Source: Gammaproteobacteria bacterium (GTDB taxonomy: Bacteria > Pseudomonadota > Gammaproteobacteria > S012-40). Taken from it: DNA of 17,388 bases. The position numbers and the translations under genes were made by a program. Every line of letters starts with the position of its first letter. The first letter of the stretch is position 1. Shown piece after piece: positions 7,431-15,156 of this stretch. Below the pieces are notes generated by a model. The model did not search any database. It had not been told where the DNA came from and worked only from the letters and a program-made list of their open reading frames with translations. The stretch is taken from the NCBI GenBank assembly GCA_029879945.1, contig JAOUPJ010000033.1, forward strand, positions 1-17,388. The letters run 5' to 3'.

Positions 7431-8228
7431 CTAGTGATTTTCCAATCGCATTTGCTGCAGGCGCTTGTCAGCCAATCTTGCCACCGACGAATTGGGATAC
7501 TTGACCATTACGCCCTGCAAGGTCTTCTTGGCCTTCGCCCAGTTTTCCAATTCATAGTAACTGAATCCCAACTTCAACTCCGCATCCTGGACCTTATTGC
7601 TTTTGGGATAACTGGAAATTACATTACTAAACGCCGGTACCGCTTTGGCGTAGTCTTTACTGACATAATTCGCTTCGCCTATCCAATACTGGGCATTGGC
7701 AGCGTAAGTTCCTTGTGGGTAGTGAGACAGAAATTGCTCAAATGCCGCTATTGCTTCGGGATATTTGGCCTCTTTGAGGAAGGCAAACGCAGACTGATAC
7801 TCGGTTTGCTCTGCCAATTGCCCGCTGAGCCCGTCCATATTGAGTGAATTCGAGTTCGCCTGCCCTGAACCAAGCGCCCCACTGGAGGACAGTTGCTGAA
7901 TGCGAGTATCCAGATCCAAATACAGATCCTTTTGCTGCTCGTTCATCGCCTTGAGCTGGTGGGTCAAGACGTCAATCTGCCCCCGCAGAGTGCTGAGTTC
8001 TTGCTGTAAACGCTCTACAGTGAGAAACATCTCAACCAGATTCTGGTTTCCAGACTGGTTTTCAAGGCGGCTCAAACGTTGATCCACCGTCATATCTTTG
8101 GTATCGAGCTTAGCCGCTTGGGCAGAGCCAACTACAAGGAGTAAAAAAAACAGGGAGAAGGCCAGAACGCGAAGTCGATTCTGGCCTTCCATCAAATCAG
8201 GAGCACGTAATCTAAACATATGAGCCAT
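7431..8228 (-). CDS. cpoB: Cell division coordinator CpoB (YbgF), periplasmic TPR protein
   Basis: CpoB, 265 residues, is a periplasmic protein that in E. coli links the Tol-Pal machine with PBP1B during septal wall synthesis. A signal peptide is visible (NRLRVLAFSLFFLLLVVG, then SAQA for cleavage near residue 39). A heptad-rich coiled coil follows, about residues 45-115 (RLSRLENQSG..., LRGQIDVLTHQLKAMNEQQ). A Ser/Gly/Asn linker leads to C-terminal TPR repeats from about residue 140 (YQSAFAFLKEAKYPEAIAAF, AKAVPAFSNVISSYPKS). The ATG overlaps the pal stop by one base (TAATG), implying coupling. An internal Met13 would give a more typical signal peptide, so the exact start is open. It is the last Tol-Pal gene. 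Confidence 0.93.
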   Translation of the reverse strand: MAHMFRLRAPDLMEGQNRLRVLAFSLFFLLLVVGSAQAAKLDTKDMTVDQRLSRLENQSGNQNLVEMFLTVERLQQELSTLRGQIDVLTHQLKAMNEQQKDLYLDLDTRIQQLSSSGALGSGQANSNSLNMDGLSGQLAEQTEYQSAFAFLKEAKYPEAIAAFEQFLSHYPQGTYAANAQYWIGEANYVSKDYAKAVPAFSNVISSYPKSNKVQDAELKLGFSYYELENWAKAKKTLQGVMVKYPNSSVARLADKRLQQMRLENH

Positions 8229-8734
8229 TATTCAGAGTAAACAAAAACAGCCCTACGATTCCAACGCCAGGCACTTTCATCGTGACCTTCTTTTTCTGGC
8301 CGCTCTTCGCCAAAGCTCACGGTAGAAATTTGGCTCGCGGACGCACCCATTAGAGTAAGCATTTTGCTGACAGAAGCAGCACGTCGCTCACCGAGGGCCA
8401 TATTGTATTCGGTTGTTCCACGCTCATCACAATGCCCTTCAATCTTAAGGGAAAGATTTGAGTTTTTAGCCAGGTTTTGAGCATGCGCCTCAATAATGGC
8501 TTTAAATTCAGGCTTGATATCTGATTTATCGAAATCAAAATAGATCTTTAGCTCCTTGAGCAGAGGATTTTCCTCAGGGGGCGCTTCAACAATCTTTTCT
8601 TCGACGATCTTTTCTTCTACGACAGGCTTGGGCTCTACGACTACCGTGTCATCCTTCTTTTCTGGCGTTCCACCACAACCGATCAGCCACAAGATCGGGA
8701 GTAAAACGACCGCCCATTTGAGAAATTGCTTCAT
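8228..8734 (-). CDS. pal: Peptidoglycan-associated lipoprotein Pal
   Basis: Pal, 168 residues, is an outer-membrane lipoprotein that binds peptidoglycan and TolB and holds the outer membrane to the wall at the division site. The lipobox LIGC puts the lipidated Cys at residue 20; the following Gly-Gly-Thr fits outer-membrane sorting. An acidic, Pro/Val-rich linker with a repeated KIVEE follows, then the OmpA-type domain from about residue 60. Its signature parts are IYFDFDKSDI, KIEGHCDERGTTEYNMALGE and NRRAVF. I chose the ATG at 8734, which has AAGGAG at ideal spacing. The upstream ATG at 8755 would add seven charged residues before the signal peptide. Confidence 0.97.
   Translation of the reverse strand: MKQFLKWAVVLLPILWLIGCGGTPEKKDDTVVVEPKPVVEEKIVEEKIVEAPPEENPLLKELKIYFDFDKSDIKPEFKAIIEAHAQNLAKNSNLSLKIEGHCDERGTTEYNMALGERRAASVSKMLTLMGASASQISTVSFGEERPEKEGHDESAWRWNRRAVFVYSE
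8591..8620. repeat. 15-bp tandem duplication in the pal linker
   Basis: Two adjacent 15-base units, AATCTTTTCTTCGAC and GATCTTTTCTTCTAC on the plus strand, differ at two positions. They encode the repeated (K/E)IVEE segment in the flexible linker of Pal. It looks like an in-frame slippage duplication. Confidence 0.8.
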
Positions 8735-8762
8735 ACTGTGCTCCTTGTATACCAATTAATCA

Positions 8763-10082
8763 TTAATCTAAGAACGAAGACCAGGCTGGTTCATGCACTT
8801 CGCCACCCAGCATCTCATTGGAGAATCGCTGGTGGACTCCACCATCGACCGAAACCGCAGCCAACACACCACGCTGATTTTGATAATTAGCTGCGTAAAT
8901 TACCATACTACCGTTAGGCGCGAAACTAGGAGACTCGTGCTCGGTCTCTTGATGTGATGGTTTTGTAAGCATTCGCATCTCTAGAGTCTCCATATCCATC
9001 ACAGCAATGTAATATTTTCTGTCATTGCTCAAATGAACAAATGTGATCATTTTTCCATCAGGAGAAAACGACGCCCTTAGATTTTGTCTGCCCTCGAAGG
9101 TCAGACGTCTAATTTGCTTGTTATCAAAATAATACTGATACAGCTGGGCGCTTCCGCCGCGCTCCGATGTAAAGATCAAACTTCCTCCGTCTGGTGACCA
9201 GATGGGCTCAGCATCTATCGACCAGTGTTCAATAACTCTTTGGCGTTTTCCGGATTTTAGATCGATTATATAGATGTCCGAGCCGCCATCCCGATTCGCC
9301 TGCACAGCCAGCTTGCTCAGATCAGGAGACCAGGCAGGCGCGGAAAACTTCTCCCGAGATTGGGTAATCCTTTCGCTCTCATTTTTTTCATCATCATATA
9401 TATAGATACTGGAGCCCAGATTTCGAACGACGACAAATGCGAGTTTCTTACTGTTGGACGACCAAGCAGGTGAGATGATCGGGTTTTTGGATCTCAGAAC
9501 CAATCTTTCATTGTGCGTATCTGCATCGGCTGTAAAAAGAAGATAGCGATAATCTGTTTTTGCAGTTTTGGGCAGCTTTTTGATATAGGCCAGCTTGGTA
9601 GAGAAGGCACCTCGCTCACCGGTTAACTCTTCGTAGATAGCATCACTGATCTGATGCGCGACAGCACGCAACTGAAAATTTTTGGCCTTGAATTTCTTAC
9701 CAAACAGCTCTGTTTGACGAAAGACATCGTACAAGCGCACCACTATGGTGTGGTTCTGATTCGGTTCCACCTGGACCTGACCAATCACAAGGTAAGGAAT
9801 TTCGAGAATACGCCAATTTTTAAAGTTTATTTGCTGTGGATCGGTGGGCTTAGCCAGCATATCCCGTTCTGCTACGGGGTTGAATCGACCGCTACGATGC
9901 AGATCAGCCGAAACAATACTGGCGATCCCTTCTTTCGGTTTTGCGGCACCAGCCCAGCCAAACGGCACGATGGCCACCTGCTCTGCCCCAGCGGCCCCCT
10001 CGGTAATCTCTATTTTCAATGTCGCAGAGCTGTTTATGGCCCAAAGAGAAAGGACTACAGCCAAAATCGAGCGTGCAAACAC
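8763..10082 (-). CDS. tolB: Tol-Pal system beta-propeller protein TolB
   Basis: TolB, 439 residues, is a periplasmic protein that binds Pal and, through its N-terminus, TolA. A signal peptide (MFARSILAVVLSLWAINSSA) precedes the N-terminal domain (VAIVPFGW, IVSADLHRSGRFNPV). From about residue 190 the C-terminal propeller shows repeated PD40-type blades such as SPAWSSNSKKLAFVV, APAWSPDLSKLAVQ, EPIWSPDGGSLIFTSERGG and RASFSPDGKMITFVH. The start codon is GTG with AAGGA at good spacing, 3 bases after the tolA stop. Length and architecture are normal for the family. Confidence 0.97.
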   Translation of the reverse strand: MFARSILAVVLSLWAINSSATLKIEITEGAAGAEQVAIVPFGWAGAAKPKEGIASIVSADLHRSGRFNPVAERDMLAKPTDPQQINFKNWRILEIPYLVIGQVQVEPNQNHTIVVRLYDVFRQTELFGKKFKAKNFQLRAVAHQISDAIYEELTGERGAFSTKLAYIKKLPKTAKTDYRYLLFTADADTHNERLVLRSKNPIISPAWSSNSKKLAFVVVRNLGSSIYIYDDEKNESERITQSREKFSAPAWSPDLSKLAVQANRDGGSDIYIIDLKSGKRQRVIEHWSIDAEPIWSPDGGSLIFTSERGGSAQLYQYYFDNKQIRRLTFEGRQNLRASFSPDGKMITFVHLSNDRKYYIAVMDMETLEMRMLTKPSHQETEHESPSFAPNGSMVIYAANYQNQRGVLAAVSVDGGVHQRFSNEMLGGEVHEPAWSSFLD

Positions 10083-10085
10083 TAT

Positions 10086-10886
10086 TTATTCCTTTTTAAA
10101 TTCCAGATCAATATTTCTAAACTCACTGGCAAGTCGAGGATCGTTTGGTATTGGTAGCGGCGAGGACTTGTTAACAGCCGACTCCACCGAGCGATCGAAA
10201 AGCTTGTCGCCACTGCTACGAACGATTTTAAAACTGATCACCCGTCCACTGGGTATTATACTGATGTTAATTGTACATCTCATCCCCACTTTGGCATTGA
10301 GGGGCTGAATCCACTTACTTTCTATTTTTTGTTTAATTAACGCCGTATATTTGACCTTTTCCGCGATCAGTTTGCGCGTCTGCTGATCTTCCAGGCGCTG
10401 ACTTTCCTCCGCCAGCATGCGCTTGCGTTGCTCGTCCATTTCGAGGCGCTGCTGAGCTTCCAGTGCGTTTTGTGCCTCTTCTTTGAGTCTCTGTGCCTCA
10501 ACCTCTGCCCGCTTCCGATCCGCTTCCACTTCAGCCCGCTCTTGCTCGGCTTTCTTCTTGGCTGCCTGCTCTTTTTTACGGTTTTCTTCCAGCTTTTTAA
10601 GTTCTACCTGCTCACGTTCTCGCTTTTTTTGCGCCTTATCTGCATCACGTTCCAGCTTTTTGACCCGATTCTCTCTGCGCTCCTCAGCCCGCTTGATTTT
10701 ATCAAGTTCTTCCTGCACGGCTTGTTCGTCCACTGCGGTGGCTTTCACAATGTTTACTTCGGGCGGTACCATGTCCGGCGTCTTAGCCGTCCAGTCAAAA
10801 CTCACCACCAACATCCCAAGCATCACACCATGTAGCAAAACTGCCAAGAGAAAGGCCCTGGGATATTTGGCGTAGATGGCTTTCAT
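10086..10886 (-). CDS. tolA: Cell envelope integrity protein TolA
   Basis: TolA, 266 residues, spans the periplasm and carries proton-motive energy from TolQR to TolB-Pal. An N-terminal membrane helix lies at about residues 12-32. A long charged helical domain follows (about 55-175), rich in Glu, Lys, Arg, Ala and Gln (AKKKAEQERAEVEADRKRAE). The C-terminal TonB-like domain runs from about residue 185: KIESKWIQPLNAKVGMRCTI, SGRVISFKIVRSSGDKLFDR, then SPLPIPNDP. It is much shorter than E. coli TolA (421 residues) because the coiled region is shorter, which is common outside the enterics. The start is 2 bases after the tolR stop. Assignment is firm from both sequence and context. Confidence 0.95.
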   Translation of the reverse strand: MKAIYAKYPRAFLLAVLLHGVMLGMLVVSFDWTAKTPDMVPPEVNIVKATAVDEQAVQEELDKIKRAEERRENRVKKLERDADKAQKKREREQVELKKLEENRKKEQAAKKKAEQERAEVEADRKRAEVEAQRLKEEAQNALEAQQRLEMDEQRKRMLAEESQRLEDQQTRKLIAEKVKYTALIKQKIESKWIQPLNAKVGMRCTINISIIPSGRVISFKIVRSSGDKLFDRSVESAVNKSSPLPIPNDPRLASEFRNIDLEFKKE

Positions 10887-10888
10887 CG

Positions 10889-11341
10889 CTACTTAATCCT
10901 CTTATCCTCAGGCGCTTCTGTGATAAGACCCACATTGGGGACGCCCGCCTTTTGGATGAGTGCCATGGCGGTAACCACTTTTCCGTAATTGACATTACGA
11001 TCTCCGCGCACCAGCACAGGCGTTTTGGGATTGAAACGAATCACTGCCGCAATCTTGTTGACTAGAACCTGGTGATCAATCGGTTTTTTAGTTTCCTCAC
11101 CCACGTTTAAATAGTAATTACCATTGGCATCCACAGTGACCACCACGGGTTCCTGGGAGTCAGATTGCATGGGCTCAGACGAAGCCTGAGGCAAATCCAC
11201 TTTCACACCTTGAGTCAGCAAGGGTGTTGTAATAACAAAAATAACGAGCAATACGAGCATGACGTCCACGTAAGGGACAATATTGATCTCCGCCTTTGCA
11301 CGACGTGGTCGTCTATTCCGAGCTGAGCTGGAGGAGGCCAT
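10889..11341 (-). CDS. tolR: Tol-Pal proton-channel subunit TolR (ExbD family)
   Basis: TolR, 150 residues, is an inner-membrane protein that forms, with TolQ, the proton-driven motor of the Tol-Pal system. A basic N-terminal tail (SARNRRPRRAKAEINIVPYV) precedes the single membrane helix VDVMLVLLVIFVITTPLL. In that helix Asp26 is the conserved protonated aspartate (Asp23 in E. coli). The rest is the periplasmic ExbD/TolR domain, with KTPVLVRGDRNVNYGKVV and AGVPNVGLITEAP. Context between tolQ and tolA separates it from ExbD. Confidence 0.97.
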   Translation of the reverse strand: MASSSSARNRRPRRAKAEINIVPYVDVMLVLLVIFVITTPLLTQGVKVDLPQASSEPMQSDSQEPVVVTVDANGNYYLNVGEETKKPIDHQVLVNKIAAVIRFNPKTPVLVRGDRNVNYGKVVTAMALIQKAGVPNVGLITEAPEDKRIK

Positions 11342-11357
11342 CTAAAACTAACCCTTC

Positions 11358-12038
11358 TTATTTATGAGCTTGACGCTGGAGAATATTGAGGAACTCCTCA
11401 AAAAATGCGTCGTATTGATTGGTGATTCGGTCCACATCGGTTACATACCGGTTGTATGCAACCACAGCAGGGATTGCTGCAAAAAGACCAATGGCCGTGG
11501 CAATCAAGGCCTCGGCAATCCCCGGAGCCACCATCGATAGCGTGGCTTGCTTGGCAGTACCCAGGGCGCGAAAAGAGTTCATTATCCCCCACACAGTACC
11601 AAATAGACCAAGATACGGACTAGTCGATCCAACCGTTGCCAAAAAGGGGAGATGAGTTTCCAGCGCATCCACTTCCCGATTCAATGCCACGCGCATACTG
11701 CGTTGTGTGCCTTCGATGATAATGGTGGGAGAGAGCTCCTGATCCTTACGTAAACGTACGAAATCTCGAAAACCGGAGACAAAAATGGTCTCCAACCCGT
11801 TTTCACCAACTCGTCTATTGTTTTTGATCACCTTAGCGTACAACTCGCTCAAGTCACTTGCAGCCCAAAACGTTTTTTCAAACTCGCTGGCTGTTTTTTG
11901 TGCTTTTTTCAGTAGACGCCATTTACTTATAATCACCGTCCAGGAAAAGATCGATGCCAGCAACAACAACAACATAACCCCTTGCACCAGAGGCGAGGCT
12001 GTAATGACCAGATTAATGATGGATAAATCGGTATTCAC
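11358..12038 (-). CDS. tolQ: Tol-Pal motor subunit TolQ (MotA/TolQ/ExbB family)
   Basis: TolQ, 226 residues, forms the membrane pentamer around TolR and converts proton flow into motion of TolA. Three membrane helices are visible: about residues 15-37, 134-155 and 165-190. The conserved region reads LPFLATVGSTSPYLGLFGTV and WGIMNSF, then SMVAPGIAEALIATAIGLFA and AIPAVVAYNRY. The start is GTG (12038) with AAGGAG 8 bases upstream. It is the first Tol gene here. The thioesterase gene ybgC that normally precedes it is absent, and the spacer to ruvB is 159 bp. Confidence 0.97.
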   Translation of the reverse strand: MNTDLSIINLVITASPLVQGVMLLLLLASIFSWTVIISKWRLLKKAQKTASEFEKTFWAASDLSELYAKVIKNNRRVGENGLETIFVSGFRDFVRLRKDQELSPTIIIEGTQRSMRVALNREVDALETHLPFLATVGSTSPYLGLFGTVWGIMNSFRALGTAKQATLSMVAPGIAEALIATAIGLFAAIPAVVAYNRYVTDVDRITNQYDAFFEEFLNILQRQAHK

Positions 12039-12111
12039 CTGGAAATCTCCTTGATCACTGACGGCGAAACGTAGTCAACACTCGTTGTTTCAATATCTTA
12101 CACGTAAAACA

Positions 12112-12147
12112 TGCCAAGAAAAAATCGACACCATCGTTTCTTTGGCA
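12112..12147 (-). repeat. Inverted repeat in the ruvB-tolQ spacer
   Basis: On the minus strand TGCCAAAGAAA is matched by TTTCTTGGCA with one bulged base, and an inner CGA/TCG pair closes a TGGTG loop. It lies after ruvB and before the tolQ ribosome binding site. It could be an imperfect terminator for the ruv unit, since TGTTTT follows, or an operator for tol. The rest of this 159-bp spacer shows no gene and no clear sigma-70 promoter. Confidence 0.4.
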
Positions 12148-12197
12148 ATATTGACCATCCATGCCCAGATCTCTCTCGACTTGTCTGTGTGAGTTAA

Positions 12198-13244
12198 CTA
12201 ATTTTCAAACATGTCCATAGTTTGGGAAACGAGCGACTCTTCCCTTTGTGACAGTATGCCAAAATGTTCATATGCAGATTTAGTGGCCACACGCCCCCTC
12301 GGCGTGCGCATCAGAAAACCTTGCTGAATTAAATAGGGCTCCAACACATCTTCGATAGTTCCGCGCTCTTCCCCTATTGCGGCTGCTAAACTATCCAGGC
12401 CAACTGGGCCACCGTCAAAGTTATTAATCACTGCAAATAGCAATTTACGGTCCATCATATCAAAGCCCTTGGCATCCACTTCTAACAGGGAAAGCGCCTT
12501 ATCCGCGACCTGGGCGTCGACACGACCATCAGATTTGATCTCTGCATAGTCTCTTACTCGCCGTAATAAGCGGTTTGAGATTCTTGGTGTCCCCCGGGAA
12601 CGACAGGCGATTTCCCTCGCTCCCGATTCCTCTATGCTCATCCCCAGAATTCGGGCTGAACGTAGTACTATCGAGACCAATTCCTCCAAATTGTAAAACT
12701 CCAGGCGCTGGACTATGCCGAATCTATCTCTCAGAGGAGAAGTAAGCAGCCCTGCCCGAGTCGTCGCCCCCACCAATGTGAAGGGCGGTAAATCTAACTT
12801 AATTGAACGTGCGGCAGGCCCTTCACCGATCATAATATCGATCTGGTAGTCTTCCATTGCGGGATACAAAACTTCCTCTACCACCGACCCCAAACGATGG
12901 ATCTCGTCTATAAACAGCACATCATGTGGTTCCAGATTTGTCAGCAAGGCGACGAGATCACCCGCTCGCTCAAGCACCGGACCTGAGGTGTGACGAATAT
13001 TGACGCCTAATTCATGGGCGATGATATTGGCGAGTGTGGTTTTTCCCAATCCGGGTGGACCATATAGCAGCACATGATCCAAGGCTTCCTGGCGTTTTTT
13101 AGCTGCACCGATAAAAATCTCCAGTTGCCCTCTAACGGCCTGCTGTCCGATATAGTCAGCCAGACGTTTGGGGCGTATCGCCCGATCGATCGCTTCATCG
13201 TTTCGCGTTGCCTCACTACCCAGTAATCCGTCTCGTTCTATCAT
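12198..13244 (-). CDS. ruvB: Holliday junction branch migration helicase RuvB
   Basis: RuvB, 348 residues, is the hexameric AAA+ motor that drives branch migration of Holliday junctions with RuvA. Walker A GPPGLGKT lies at residues 62-69 and Walker B VLFIDEIH at 109-116. Sensor I is in LVGATTRAG and the arginine-finger region SPLRDRFG is at 169-176. A C-terminal winged-helix DNA-binding domain contains GGPVGLDSLAAAIGEERGTI and QQGFLMRTPRGRVAT. It starts one base after the ruvA stop. I see no LexA box in the upstream region of the operon, so SOS control is not evident. Confidence 0.98.
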   Translation of the reverse strand: MIERDGLLGSEATRNDEAIDRAIRPKRLADYIGQQAVRGQLEIFIGAAKKRQEALDHVLLYGPPGLGKTTLANIIAHELGVNIRHTSGPVLERAGDLVALLTNLEPHDVLFIDEIHRLGSVVEEVLYPAMEDYQIDIMIGEGPAARSIKLDLPPFTLVGATTRAGLLTSPLRDRFGIVQRLEFYNLEELVSIVLRSARILGMSIEESGAREIACRSRGTPRISNRLLRRVRDYAEIKSDGRVDAQVADKALSLLEVDAKGFDMMDRKLLFAVINNFDGGPVGLDSLAAAIGEERGTIEDVLEPYLIQQGFLMRTPRGRVATKSAYEHFGILSQREESLVSQTMDMFEN

Positions 13245-13245
13245 G

Positions 13246-13872
13246 TTATCCCTTAACCGAAGCCTGCAATGCGAGCCGAATCAATTTTTCACTGGTGAAA
13301 TTTTCCTGCTTGACCGAGTTAACCAAATTTTGCGCCTCTGAGGCCTTATAACCCAAGGCGATCAAGGCGCTGATCGCGTCTTCCACCTCATTGCTCTGCG
13401 ATTCAAGTAGTGAACCGCCCCCCGATGCGAAACGCTTGGAGGCCTCACCGCTTTGGGGTATGCATTCCAGATCTTTGATGCGATCACGCATTTCGATAAT
13501 GAGTCTTTCTGCGGTCTTTTTGCCTATACCTGGCAAACGCACCAGCGCGGCAATATTGTCTTCCCGTATACATCGGATCAAATCGGCCCCGCTCATGCCG
13601 GACAGAATACCCAGAGCCACTTTGGCACCCACCCCATTCACCCTTATAAGCGCTCGAAACAGGGTACGGTCATCCTGCCTATGGAAACCAAAAAGCGATT
13701 GCGCGTCTTCCCGCACGTGAAAATGGGTATAAAGCGTTAACTCCTGCCCCAATTCAGGTAACTGGAAGAAGGTGGTCATCGGAGCCTCTACTTCGTATCC
13801 CACGCCGGACACGTCGATTAGCAAATAGGGGGGGGATTTTTCCAGCAACTTCCCACGCAGACGTCCGATCAT
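13246..13872 (-). CDS. ruvA: Holliday junction DNA-binding protein RuvA
   Basis: RuvA, 208 residues, binds four-way junctions as a tetramer and loads RuvB. Domain I begins MIGRLRGKLLEKSPPYLLID and contains GVGYEVEAPM and TLYTHFHVREDAQSLFGF. Domain II has two helix-hairpin-helix motifs (RVNGVGAKVALGILSG and RLPGIGKKTAERLIIEM). Domain III at the C-terminus (VEDAISALIALGYKASEAQN) contacts RuvB. The ATG overlaps the ruvC stop by four bases (ATGA), so translation is coupled. Length is normal. Confidence 0.98.
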   Translation of the reverse strand: MIGRLRGKLLEKSPPYLLIDVSGVGYEVEAPMTTFFQLPELGQELTLYTHFHVREDAQSLFGFHRQDDRTLFRALIRVNGVGAKVALGILSGMSGADLIRCIREDNIAALVRLPGIGKKTAERLIIEMRDRIKDLECIPQSGEASKRFASGGGSLLESQSNEVEDAISALIALGYKASEAQNLVNSVKQENFTSEKLIRLALQASVKG

Positions 13873-14378
13873 GCCTTATCCTCAATCAATTGATTGTTTA
13901 TATGAGACTGCGTTGCAAAAACCCGACTGTGGCACATGGCAGCGGCCAAAGCATCGGCAGCGTCTTCCTGTGGAAGCGCGCCCAAGCTCAGTATTAGGCT
14001 TACCATGTATTGTATCTGTTCCTTGGAAGCATTTCCTTTCCCGACGATAGATTGTTTAATCTGAGTAGGCGTGTATTCGTAAACGGCAAGATGCTTGATG
14101 ACACAAGTCGAAATGGCAGCCCCCCTGGCCTGACCCAGTTTCAAGGCTGAGGAAGGGTTCCGGCTGACAAAGACTTTCTCAATTGAAACCGCGTCTGGCT
14201 GAAACTCTTCTATTAGTTGAGACAGCTCGGTGGCCAGAATCCCCAGACGCCGGGTATATTCCTTCTCCCTTTCAAGCCGAATGACGCCACTATCTAGATA
14301 CTTTAGATCCGATTTTGTGCTTTCGATGACCCCAAATCCGGTCTTTCGCGAACCAGGATCGATACCCAGTATGATCAT
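13869..14378 (-). CDS. ruvC: Crossover junction endodeoxyribonuclease RuvC
   Basis: RuvC, 169 residues, resolves Holliday junctions by paired cuts. The four catalytic acidic residues are all present: Asp7 (GIDPGSRKTGFG), Glu67 (VSIEKVF), Asp139 and Asp142 (QEDAADALAAA). These match E. coli Asp7, Glu66, Asp138 and Asp141. The ATG at 14378 is the only possible start because an in-frame TGA stands two codons upstream. The nearest Shine-Dalgarno-like GAGGG touches the ATG, which is unusually close and suggests help from upstream translation of yebC, 28 bases away. Confidence 0.97.
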   Translation of the reverse strand: MIILGIDPGSRKTGFGVIESTKSDLKYLDSGVIRLEREKEYTRRLGILATELSQLIEEFQPDAVSIEKVFVSRNPSSALKLGQARGAAISTCVIKHLAVYEYTPTQIKQSIVGKGNASKEQIQYMVSLILSLGALPQEDAADALAAAMCHSRVFATQSHINNQLIEDKA

Positions 14379-14406
14379 CCCTCACCATATCGATCGTGAA
14401 CGCCGA

Positions 14407-15150
14407 CTAAAGCTGATTCATTATCTCGTCACTAATATCCGCGTTGGAGTAGACTTTTTGTACATCATCCAACTCTTCGAGCATATCCAAGAGTTTAATC
14501 ATTTTTTGCGCGCTTTCCAGGTCTAGGGAGGCACTGGTGGACGCCTGCATTGTGACTTCCGCGTTTTCTGGAGACAGTGCGACGGCATTGAATGCATCCA
14601 TCACCGCGCCAAACTGCTCAGGGGAAGTATAGACATCGATGCTCCCGTCTTCATTGCTGACTATATCATCAGCCCCTGCCTCCAAGGCGGGTTCCATGAT
14701 CTTGTCCTCATCAGCACCCGCAGCAAAGCTTATAATCCCCGTTTGGGTGAAAAGATAGGCCACCGAGCCATTGGTGCCCAGATTGCCGCCGCATTTGGTG
14801 AAGGCATGCCTCACCTCCGCCACGGTACGATTCCGGTTATCAGTCATGCAGTCTACCATCACGGCCACACCGTTAGGGCCGTATCCCTCGTAGCGCACTT
14901 CCTCTAGATCCGCACCATCTTGATCACCCGTGCCACGCTTGATTGCGCGCTCGATGGTGTCCTTGGGCATATTGTTACTAAAGGCGCTATCAATCGCTGC
15001 GCGCAAACGAGGATTGCTGCTTGCATCACCGCCCCCCAAACGGGCGGCGATGGTAATTTCTCTAATCAGGCGGGTAAATATCTTACCGCGTTTTGCATCC
15101 TGGGCCCCTTTGCGGTGTTTGATGTTGGCCCATTTACTATGTCCTGCCAT
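14407..15150 (-). CDS. yebC: YebC/PmpR-family translation/transcription factor
   Basis: A 247-residue YebC/TACO1-family protein. Members have been described as DNA-binding regulators (PmpR in Pseudomonas) and, more recently, as factors that relieve ribosome stalling on proline-rich stretches. The N-terminus MAGHSKWANIKHRKGAQDAK and the segments DTIERAIKRGTG, EEVRYEGYGPNGVAVMVDCM and GGNLGTNGSVAYLF are diagnostic. It stands directly before ruvC, as in E. coli and pseudomonads, but is preceded by a porin-like gene instead of aspS. Only 6 bases separate it from the upstream stop and the ribosome binding site is weak, so coupling is likely. Confidence 0.96.
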   Translation of the reverse strand: MAGHSKWANIKHRKGAQDAKRGKIFTRLIREITIAARLGGGDASSNPRLRAAIDSAFSNNMPKDTIERAIKRGTGDQDGADLEEVRYEGYGPNGVAVMVDCMTDNRNRTVAEVRHAFTKCGGNLGTNGSVAYLFTQTGIISFAAGADEDKIMEPALEAGADDIVSNEDGSIDVYTSPEQFGAVMDAFNAVALSPENAEVTMQASTSASLDLESAQKMIKLLDMLEELDDVQKVYSNADISDEIMNQL

Positions 15151-15156
15151 ATAACT

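Noticed and set aside
10428..10875. Long plus-strand frames opposite tolA
   Set aside because: They are Ser/Phe/Leu-rich mirrors of the Lys/Glu/Arg-rich coiled region of TolA, with no start context of their own.
12055..12162. 35-codon minus-strand frame (MDGQYCQRNDG...) in the ruvB-tolQ spacer
   Set aside because: No good ribosome binding site, no resemblance to YbgC, and it covers the inverted repeat; chance is the simpler explanation.
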